A stretch of 64,000 nt of DNA from Roseomonas aeriglobus (GTDB lineage: Bacteria > Pseudomonadota > Alphaproteobacteria > Sphingomonadales > Sphingomonadaceae), in NCBI GenBank assembly GCA_016937575.1, contig JAFHKN010000002.1, positions 1,984,001-2,048,000 on the forward strand, read 5' to 3'. Below, piece by piece: positions 19,117-25,908 of this stretch (position 1 is the stretch's first letter; the number at the start of each line of letters is the position of its first letter). The notes under the pieces were generated by a model. The model saw only the letters and a list, made by a program, of their open reading frames with translations, made no database searches and had not been told where the DNA came from. The translations under genes were made by a program, and so were the position numbers.

Positions 19117-19764
19117 ATGCGGCGGCTCTTCGCTCTTTTCCGCACACGTTCCGCCGCGCCGGTCGAGCCGGAGCCGGCATCGCCCCCTGCCGCGCCGCTA
19201 CCGATGCTCGACGACCTGCGCGACTTCATCCGTCGCGATGTCGCTGGTGGCTTCTTCGACGACGACGCGGTGCTGCGAAACGCGGTGGAGGTCTACGCCG
19301 ACGAGATCGACGCCGACACGCTGCGCGTCAGCGCCCAGGCCTATCTGCGCGACGCGCTACGCGACCACCGCGCCGCGCAGGCGGGGTGGCCGGAGGAAAC
19401 CGACTGCGACCGGCTCGACGCGGCGTTTGAGGCGTTGGAAGCGCAGGGTATCGTTTGCCGTCAGAACTTCACGTGCTGCGGCACCTGCGGTGCGGCGGAA
19501 ATTCGTGATGAGATGGACGCGATCGAAGCCGCGGGGTTCGACGTCCGCGGTTACGCTTTCTACCACGCCCAGGACACGGAAGCGGCCGTGGACGGCGATG
19601 GGCTGTACCTGAACTATGGCGCGATCGACGACGACGACGACCAGGCGGTGGCGGTCGGACGGCTCGTCACCCAGGAACTCTCGGCGCACGGGCTCAAGGT
19701 CAGCTGGTCCGGCGACCTCGCAAAGCGGATCGGCGTCTTCCTCGATTGGAAACGCCGCCGCTGA
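19117..19764 (+). CDS. DUF6891-type protein of unknown function
   Basis: 215-residue cytosolic protein without signal peptide or membrane segment. After a low-complexity N-terminus it has acidic helical sequence, a cysteine cluster (VCRQNFTCCGTCGAAEI) that could bind metal or form disulphides, the conserved GYAFYHAQDTE, a Gly-rich YLNYGAI followed by four Asp residues, and a C-terminal KVSWSGDLAKRIGVFLDWKR that recurs in DUF6891 proteins. It begins 2 bases after lptG, so is presumably cotranscribed. Its stop directly abuts the stop of the convergent desaturase gene. Function not known. Confidence 0.8.
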   Translation: MRRLFALFRTRSAAPVEPEPASPPAAPLPMLDDLRDFIRRDVAGGFFDDDAVLRNAVEVYADEIDADTLRVSAQAYLRDALRDHRAAQAGWPEETDCDRLDAAFEALEAQGIVCRQNFTCCGTCGAAEIRDEMDAIEAAGFDVRGYAFYHAQDTEAAVDGDGLYLNYGAIDDDDDQAVAVGRLVTQELSAHGLKVSWSGDLAKRIGVFLDWKRRR

Positions 19765-20877
19765 TCACCGCTGGCCGAAGGTCGAGCGCACCAGCCGGTC
19801 GAGCAGCCCCGGCAGGCCGGCATAGCTCGCCTTGTGATAGAGCGAGTTGGCCTCCAGCGTCGCAGTCAGGCGACGATGCGCCTCGCCCAGCGAATGATAG
19901 GGGACGCCCGGCAGCAGATGGTGCAGCGCGTGGTAGCGAAGGCCGACCGGCGCCCACAGCATCGGCAGCATGGCCGGCGGTGGCACGTTGACCGAATCGA
20001 GATATTGCGCGGTCACGCTCATCTGCTCGCCGTCATTCTCCCACAAATGAGCAACGAGGGTACGGACCTGATTGAGCACCATCGTTGCTGACAAGATGCC
20101 GAGGTAGATCGCCAGCGCGCGTAGCGGCACGACGCCAGTGGCGACCAGCGCGAGCACCGCGATCGCCCAGACGCTCGTCGCGATCTCGAGTCGCACCCAC
20201 AGCTTGCGATAGTCGTCCCTCATGTCGCGGCGACGGAAGGCGGGATTGATCGCGAGTGCCGAAAAGCGTGCGGCGATCGTCCGGCGCAGCGCCGGGACTG
20301 CCAGGGACAGCGGCGACAGGATCGCAAAACGGAACAGCAGCGCGATCGGTGCGAGCGCGGAAGCGACGACGAACAGCGGCACGGACCAGGGCTTCATCAG
20401 CGCGAGCGGCAGATATTCGGGATCGTCGACCGTGCCGTAGCGCGTCTTCGCATGGTGCAGGTTGTGCACGCCCTCGTACATGAAGGACGGAATCATCAGC
20501 GGGATACCGACCAGCAGATTCCAGCCGAGTCGGAAGCCCGGCACCTGCGCGTGCTTCATGTGGCTGACTTCGTGAATGAAGCTGCCCGCCCGATACAGCG
20601 CGAAGATCGCGACGATGCCGCTGACGATTGCCACGGCCAACGATGGTGCGAGGATCGCGCCCGCCAGGCCGGCATAGCCAAGCGTCGCAGACGCAAGCAT
20701 GTCCGCCCAATAGATTTTCGGGTTCGCCGCATGCAGGTCGCGCGACAGCTCGGCAGCCGTCCGCAGCAACGCTTTGTCATCGGCGATCTTTTCCGCGGCA
20801 GCGCGCGGCTGAACCCCGGCCCAGGCGCCCGGCGCCCGGCGGTCGAGAGTGGCAGTCGTGGTCATCGCGTGTTCCAT
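19765..20877 (-). CDS. Membrane fatty acid desaturase / hydroxylase family protein
   Basis: 370-residue integral-membrane di-iron enzyme. The three histidine boxes are intact: HEVSH (102-106), HNLHH (138-142) and HALHH (316-320), with hydrophobic segments around 65-98, 118-135 and 165-255. Family members introduce double bonds or hydroxyls into acyl-lipids, acyl-ACP, carotenoids or sphingoid bases. Its position between the lptFG operon and the candidate ceramide synthase makes a sphingolipid or acyl-chain substrate attractive, but the sequence alone cannot decide. ATG at 20877; a second ATG four codons in is possible. Confidence 0.88.
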   Translation of the reverse strand: MEHAMTTTATLDRRAPGAWAGVQPRAAAEKIADDKALLRTAAELSRDLHAANPKIYWADMLASATLGYAGLAGAILAPSLAVAIVSGIVAIFALYRAGSFIHEVSHMKHAQVPGFRLGWNLLVGIPLMIPSFMYEGVHNLHHAKTRYGTVDDPEYLPLALMKPWSVPLFVVASALAPIALLFRFAILSPLSLAVPALRRTIAARFSALAINPAFRRRDMRDDYRKLWVRLEIATSVWAIAVLALVATGVVPLRALAIYLGILSATMVLNQVRTLVAHLWENDGEQMSVTAQYLDSVNVPPPAMLPMLWAPVGLRYHALHHLLPGVPYHSLGEAHRRLTATLEANSLYHKASYAGLPGLLDRLVRSTFGQR

Positions 20878-20999
20878 TGCCCTAAAATAGTGGCTGCATG
20901 GTGGCGACGCGAGGGCTCCGACGCCCGGAAAACTCGCTTGCTATGATCGATTCCGCTCGTCACACCGACGCCGCAAAGCCGTCCTAGCGAAAGCCGATC

Positions 21000-22151
21000 A
21001 TGGCCGACATCACCATCCGTCCGATATCGTCGAAGGCCGATTACAAGCGCTTCGTCGACCTGCCCTTCCGCCTCTACGCCGACGACCCCAACTGGGTTCC
21101 GCCGTTGAAGGGCGAGGCGCTGGGGTTGCTTCTTCCGGAGAAGAACGGGTGGTTCAGCCATGCCAAGGCGCAGCTGTTCCTGGCCGAGCGCGGTGGTGAG
21201 CTGGTCGGGCGCATCTCCGCCCACATCGATACGCTCGCGCTGACGATGCCGCCCGAACAAGGCTTCGGCCCCGGTGTAGGGCAATGGGGCCTGTTCGATG
21301 CGGTCGATGGCGAGGTCGCCGCCAAGCTGATCGCGACCGCGGAAGACTGGCTGCGCACCCAGGGCATGACCCGCGCGCTCGGCCCCATCTCGATGTCGAT
21401 CTGGGAAGAGCCGGGATTGCTGATCGACGGCTACGATCATCCGCCGACGATCATGATGGGCCATGCCAAACCCGAATATCGCGGCTGGATCGAGACGGCG
21501 GGCTATAGCGGCGTCAAGCAGCTGATGACCTATGACCTGGACATTACCCAGGACTTCCCGCCGATCGTCCGCCGCATCATCCAGTCGGGCGAGCGGAACG
21601 AACGCATCCGCGTGCGCGAGGTCGACAAGTCGAAGTTCGACCAGGAAGCCGCAATCATCCTGGACATACTGAACGACGCGTGGTCGGACAATTGGGGCTT
21701 CGTCCCCCTCACCCCGCCCGAGATCAAGGACGTCGGCGTCAAGCTGAAGCCGATCGTCTTCAACGACCTGATCCGCATCGCCGAGCTGGACGGCAAGCCG
21801 GTGGCGTTCATGATTACGCTCCCCGACCTGAACGAAGCGATCAAACCGCTGAAGGGCAGCCTGCTTCCGTTCGGCTGGGCCAAGCTGTTGCTGTGGCTGC
21901 GTCGACCCAAGGTCCGCACCATGCGCGTCCCGCTGATGGGCGTGGTCAAGGAACTGCAGGCCTCGCGCATGGCGAGCCAGCTCGCCTTTATGATGATCGA
22001 ATATATCCGCCGCGCCTCCGTTCAGCATTATGGCGCGACCCGCGGCGAGATCGGCTGGATCCTCGACGACAACCAGGGCATGCGCTCCATTGCGGAGACG
22101 ATCGATAGCAAGGTCAACAAGGTCTATCAGGTCTACGGCAAGGACCTGTGA
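21000..22151 (+). CDS. GNAT-fold N-acyltransferase; candidate bacterial ceramide synthase (bCerS-like)
   Basis: 383-residue protein of a family annotated as GNAT acyltransferase. It begins ITIRPISSKADYKRFVDLPF and RLYADDPNWVPP, has a central NWGFVPLTPPEIKDV and the GNAT-like C-terminal EIGWILDDNQGMRSIAE. In Caulobacter a GNAT-type enzyme (CC_1154/bCerS) near spt performs the N-acylation step of ceramide synthesis, and this protein has comparable size and genomic neighbourhood. No signal peptide is visible. Alignment to bCerS would decide. ATG at 21000, divergent from the desaturase gene. Confidence 0.65.
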   Translation: MADITIRPISSKADYKRFVDLPFRLYADDPNWVPPLKGEALGLLLPEKNGWFSHAKAQLFLAERGGELVGRISAHIDTLALTMPPEQGFGPGVGQWGLFDAVDGEVAAKLIATAEDWLRTQGMTRALGPISMSIWEEPGLLIDGYDHPPTIMMGHAKPEYRGWIETAGYSGVKQLMTYDLDITQDFPPIVRRIIQSGERNERIRVREVDKSKFDQEAAIILDILNDAWSDNWGFVPLTPPEIKDVGVKLKPIVFNDLIRIAELDGKPVAFMITLPDLNEAIKPLKGSLLPFGWAKLLLWLRRPKVRTMRVPLMGVVKELQASRMASQLAFMMIEYIRRASVQHYGATRGEIGWILDDNQGMRSIAETIDSKVNKVYQVYGKDL

Positions 22152-22199
22152 TCGGGCGAGGTGGCCGGTTCGCCGACCACCCCGCCGATCGACCCGAGC

Positions 22200-22448
22200 T
22201 CAATTCGGCGCGATCGGATCGAAGCCCTGTGCCATCCACTGCGCACGTGTCCGGCAGGATGTGCGAGGGATACGGCTGCCTGTCAGCGTGTCCTTGATGC
22301 AATAGAGCGTCGGCTTCTGCACCTTGGTTTCCCGCGCTGCCGTCGTTGCGCTCATCCCCGTCAGCGCGGCGATGTCGGGCGAGGCCCGGCCGGCGTCCGA
22401 CGAACCGGTCGCAGCGAGGGCAAGGGCGAAAAGGGTGGTCGTGATCAT
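22200..22448 (-). CDS. Small exported protein of unknown function
   Basis: 82 residues with a short N-terminal hydrophobic signal (MITTTLFALALAATG). The C-terminal half has two cysteines in LYCIKDTLTGSRIPRTSCR, then TRAQWMAQGFDP, a pattern recurring in small secreted proteins of sphingomonads. The cysteines could form one disulphide. ATG at 22448. The 243-bp gap upstream (22449-22691) is AT-richer than its surroundings and presumably holds its promoter. Function unknown. Confidence 0.65.
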   Translation of the reverse strand: MITTTLFALALAATGSSDAGRASPDIAALTGMSATTAARETKVQKPTLYCIKDTLTGSRIPRTSCRTRAQWMAQGFDPIAPN

Positions 22449-22691
22449 GATGTGTCTCCCGTCATTCCGGACAAGGGGGCCAGCCCGGTAAGCGTGTTAG
22501 TGCATTGAGCATGCCAAACACTCAGATGACGCGATTTCAAACACTTACTCTGCGACTACGCATGTAGTTATCGCTGACTCTCGGCGTTCCCCGCCAAATG
22601 ATCGCAAGCTTGGCCAAGCTGCACGGACGCGCAGGTCAGCTCACAACGACAACGGCCGCCCCTGCCCCGCCTTCGTAAAAAACGGACGATT

Positions 22692-23462
22692 TTACCGCAG
22701 TTTCACCCATGTCGGCGCGTGGTCGCTGGCCTTTTCTCGCCCGCGATATTCCTTGTCGACGCCCGCGCCGACGAAGCGGTCTGCCGCGAGCGGGCTGAGC
22801 AGCAGATGGTCGATCCGGAACCCGGCATCGCGTTGCCAGGCGCCGGCCTGGTAATCCCAGAACGTCCATACGCCGCCCCGCGGGAATTGCGTGCGTAGCG
22901 CGTCGGTCCAGCCCTGCGCGAGCAAGGCGCGGTAGCCTTGGCGGCTCTCGGGTTGCATCAGCGCATCGTCCTGCATCGCGCGGACAGAGAAGGTGTCGTC
23001 ATCATTCGGGATGACATTGTAATCACCTGCAAGCACGACAGGCATCTCCTCGGCCAGCAACGCTTGCGCACGCGCGGCCAGGCGATCGATCCAGCGCAGC
23101 TTGTAATCGAATTTCGGCCCCGGCTGCGGGTTTCCATTGGGTAGATAGATCGACGCGATCACGACGCCGTTCACCTCCGCCTCGATATAGCGGCTGTGCT
23201 CGTCATCAGGCTCGCCGGCCAGGCCCTTCTGACGCTCGATCGGCTGGGTATCGCGAGCGAGAATGGCGACGCCGTTGAAGCCCTTCTGCCCGTGCCACAC
23301 GGCGCCGTAGCCGGCGGCTTCGATGTCCTTCGCCGGCAGCGTGTCGTCGGACGATTTCAATTCCTGCAGGCAGACGACGTCAGGCTTGGCTTCATCGAGA
23401 TATTCGAGCAGCCGCGGCAGACGGGCTTTGATCCCGTTCACATTGTAGCTGACGATCCGCAT
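22692..23462 (-). CDS. xth: Exodeoxyribonuclease III (AP endonuclease)
   Basis: 256-residue metal-dependent nuclease of base excision repair, cutting at abasic sites and degrading 3' ends. Motifs: RIVSYNVNGIKARL (start), VCLQELKS (metal Glu), SIYLPNGNP, VLAGDYNV (catalytic DxN) and the C-terminal SDHAPTWVKL. Length is typical of the Xth branch. Its ATG shares one base with the erpA stop (TGATG), so translation is coupled. Confidence 0.95.
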   Translation of the reverse strand: MRIVSYNVNGIKARLPRLLEYLDEAKPDVVCLQELKSSDDTLPAKDIEAAGYGAVWHGQKGFNGVAILARDTQPIERQKGLAGEPDDEHSRYIEAEVNGVVIASIYLPNGNPQPGPKFDYKLRWIDRLAARAQALLAEEMPVVLAGDYNVIPNDDDTFSVRAMQDDALMQPESRQGYRALLAQGWTDALRTQFPRGGVWTFWDYQAGAWQRDAGFRIDHLLLSPLAADRFVGAGVDKEYRGREKASDHAPTWVKLR

Positions 23463-23800
23463 CAGATCGAGAAGCTGGAGCCGCAGCCGCAGCCCGATGC
23501 CGCCTGCGGATTGGTCACGCGGAACGCGGCGCCGCCCAAGCTCTCGACATAATCGACACTGGCGCCCCGGACGAGATCGAGACTGACCGAGTCGACAACG
23601 AGCCGCACGCCGTCGGTCTCCGCAGTGACGTCATCGGCCGCCGGCGCCTCGGCGAGCTCGAACTTGTACTGAAACCCCGAGCATCCGCCGCCATCGACGG
23701 CAAGGCGCAGGATGGCGGGTTTGTTCTGGCGCGATGCGATCGCGGCGACCCGCGCCGCAGCGGACGGGGTCAGTGAAATATCGGGAGCGGCAGTGGCCAT
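23462..23800 (-). CDS. erpA: Iron-sulfur cluster insertion protein ErpA (A-type carrier)
   Basis: 112-residue HesB/IscA-family scaffold that passes Fe-S clusters to apo-enzymes, including those of isoprenoid synthesis. The three cluster-binding cysteines are present: Cys40 in GGGCSGFQY, and Cys104 and Cys106 in SGCGCGSSF. ATG at 23800. It sits directly before xth with a one-base overlap, an arrangement common in sphingomonads and other alphaproteobacteria. Confidence 0.93.
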   Translation of the reverse strand: MATAAPDISLTPSAAARVAAIASRQNKPAILRLAVDGGGCSGFQYKFELAEAPAADDVTAETDGVRLVVDSVSLDLVRGASVDYVESLGGAAFRVTNPQAASGCGCGSSFSI

Positions 23801-23837
23801 GCCGGGGAGATAAGCCCGCCCAGCCCTCGCGGCAAGC

Positions 23838-24539
23838 TTAGCGGTCGGAAACCGGCAGCGCCGGGCCGCCGACGCCGCCCGTGTCCATCGACATCGGCGT
23901 ACCCGGCAGCATTTTCATGTCGGCGACCTGCAGATACGGCGCCGGATTCACGGCGTGGCCATCGATGCGGACTTCATAATGAAGGTGGCTGCCGGTCGAA
24001 CGCCCGGTCGAGCCCATCAGGCCGATCAGCTGGCCGCGCGACACGCGAGTATTGGGGGCCACGAGGATCTTTGACAGATGGCCGTAACGCGTCTCGATCC
24101 CCTTGCCGTGGTTGATCTCGACGAGGTTGCCGTAGCCGCCGGCACGTTCCGCGCGGTTAATCACGCCATCGGCGGTGGCATAGACCGGCGTGCCGATCGG
24201 GCCTGGAATGTCGACTCCGGCGTGCATCGCCGCGGTGCCGCGGAACGGATCCGAACGGACGCCGAAGTTGCTGGTGAAGGACAGGCTGGCGACGGGATGT
24301 GCCGAAGGGATCGAAATGACAGTGGATTCGGTGGTGTCAAGCTTCTTCCAGGTCTGAAACAGCGCCTGGAACTGCTGGTCACTCGTCGCAGCAGTGGTGC
24401 CGGTTTCGGCCGCGGCCACGGTTTCGAACGGGCCACCTACTGCGGGCTTCTCTTCAGCCTGGACCAGCGTCGGCGTGATCACCGTGGCAGCGAAAAGGCA
24501 GGCTCGAGCAATCTGGCCCGTGAACGTCGAAAAAGTCAT
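23838..24539 (-). CDS. M23 family metallopeptidase (LytM-domain endopeptidase)
   Basis: 233-residue exported zinc peptidase expected to cut peptidoglycan cross-bridges or to activate amidases. A signal peptide (TGQIARACLFAATVITPTLV..A) precedes ~65 linker residues. The LytM domain has the zinc motif HAGVD, the RYGHLS segment and the second ligand motif HLHYEVRI, so it looks catalytically competent. I start at the ATG at 24539, preceded by TGGGGATCG; an ATG at 24551 is also in frame. It may work with the dcw machinery elsewhere in the window, but no contact is evident. Confidence 0.9.
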   Translation of the reverse strand: MTFSTFTGQIARACLFAATVITPTLVQAEEKPAVGGPFETVAAAETGTTAATSDQQFQALFQTWKKLDTTESTVISIPSAHPVASLSFTSNFGVRSDPFRGTAAMHAGVDIPGPIGTPVYATADGVINRAERAGGYGNLVEINHGKGIETRYGHLSKILVAPNTRVSRGQLIGLMGSTGRSTGSHLHYEVRIDGHAVNPAPYLQVADMKMLPGTPMSMDTGGVGGPALPVSDR

Positions 24540-24649
24540 CGATCCCCACATATCCAAAGCGCCCGCGCGCCCTGAAGCGCGAACGAGAAAACACTGTCGA
24601 GAGTTGGAGCCCCCTCCGCTTCCTGACGATCGTGGGGATGCAGGGAAGC

Positions 24650-25453
24650 TCAGCCTTGAGCAATAGGCGCGTAATATTCGCGGGTCAGACCGGCAGTCTC
24701 GCGCGCCGAGTCGTTGAACGGGGGCTTAAGCGTACCGCGAAAATGCGTTTTCACCCGGTCCTGCCATGTCGCGATCGGCTCCAACCCCTTTGCCGCACAA
24801 CCGAATCCGAACCAGCGCGCCCCCGCCGCGACGTGCCGGACTTCATCCTTCAGGATTCGGGCGAGGATGGCGGCAGTGGCATCGTCCCCGACGGCTGCAA
24901 AACGGTCGCGCGTAGCCGGCGTCACGTCCAGCCCGCGCGCCTCCAGCACCATCGGTACGATCGCCAGCCTGGCAAGCGGATCCTGCGCCGTTTCGGCCGC
25001 GGCTTCCCACAATCCATCATGCGCGGGCATCGCACCGTAGAAACTGCCGAAGCCACGCAACCGCCGGTCCAGCAAAGCGAAGTGCATCGCCTCGTCCGCA
25101 CCGACCGCCATCCAGTCATCGACGAATGCACGAGGGAAATCGGCGCCGAACCGCCCGACGACGTCGAACGCCAGGTCGATCGCACCGAATTCGATATGCG
25201 CAAGAGCGTGTATCAGTGCGACGCGCCCGCGTTCGGACCCGCCCTTGCCCCGCTTGGGCATCCGATTCGGCGGCAAAAGCTCGGGACGGTTGGGACGGGC
25301 CGGACGATCGGGCATCGCCACGTCGAAATCATGCGCCAGCCGACCGAGCCGCCAGTCGCGCGCGGCGGCCCGCGCCAGGCGAATTTTCGCGCGCGGGTCG
25401 GCCGCCAGCAGAACGTTGCGCACCGCCGCGGCGATGCTCGGGGCCGGAGTCAC
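24650..25453 (-). CDS. DUF455 ferritin-like protein
   Basis: 267-residue cytosolic protein of the DUF455 family with a ferritin-like four-helix pattern. Potential di-metal ligands lie in ALAHIEFGAIDLA, GADEAMHFALLD, MVLEARGLD and ILKDEVRHVAAG, the E..H/E..H spacing of di-iron carboxylate proteins. MiaE-type tRNA hydroxylases are distant relatives; function of DUF455 itself is not established. Its GTG start overlaps the bcp stop (GTGA) in a glnE-bcp-DUF455 operon. Confidence 0.83.
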   Translation of the reverse strand: MTPAPSIAAAVRNVLLAADPRAKIRLARAAARDWRLGRLAHDFDVAMPDRPARPNRPELLPPNRMPKRGKGGSERGRVALIHALAHIEFGAIDLAFDVVGRFGADFPRAFVDDWMAVGADEAMHFALLDRRLRGFGSFYGAMPAHDGLWEAAAETAQDPLARLAIVPMVLEARGLDVTPATRDRFAAVGDDATAAILARILKDEVRHVAAGARWFGFGCAAKGLEPIATWQDRVKTHFRGTLKPPFNDSARETAGLTREYYAPIAQG

Positions 25454-25908
25454 AGCGTTTTGGCGGCGGCCAGTACGGCTTCGGCATGGCCGGGCACTTT
25501 CACCTTACGCCAGGACTTCACCAGTGTGCCGTCGGCGTCGAACAGGAAGGTCGACCGATCGATGCCCATATACTTCTTGCCGTACAGGCTCTTTTCGACC
25601 CAGGCGCCGAACGCCTGCAGCACCGTTCCATCGTCATCGTCGCTCGCCAGCGGAACGGTCAGGCCATGTTTGGCGGTGAATTTTGCATGTTTGGCGGGCG
25701 GATCCTTCGACACGCCCAGCAGAGCGACACCGGCGGCCGCAAAATCGGCGGCGCGTTCCGAAAAGTCCTGCGCTTCACGGGTGCAGCCGGGAGTATCGTC
25801 CTTCGGGTAGAAATAAAGGACGAGCGGCTTGCCCCGATAGTCGGCCAGCCTGATGGGGCCGTCCGCACCGGCCAGGGTCAGATCGGGGATGGCATCGCCT
25901 TCGGTCAC
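25450..25908 (-). CDS. bcp: Thioredoxin-dependent peroxiredoxin, BCP/PrxQ type
   Basis: 152-residue peroxiredoxin reducing organic hydroperoxides and H2O2. The peroxidatic Cys42 lies in PKDDTPGCTREAQDF. The resolving cysteine five residues later in E. coli BCP is replaced (TREAQ), and the protein has no other cysteine, so it should act as a 1-Cys enzyme. The GTG start at 25908 overlaps the glnE stop (GTGA), and its own stop overlaps the DUF455 start. Confidence 0.92.
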   Translation of the reverse strand: MTEGDAIPDLTLAGADGPIRLADYRGKPLVLYFYPKDDTPGCTREAQDFSERAADFAAAGVALLGVSKDPPAKHAKFTAKHGLTVPLASDDDDGTVLQAFGAWVEKSLYGKKYMGIDRSTFLFDADGTLVKSWRKVKVPGHAEAVLAAAKTL

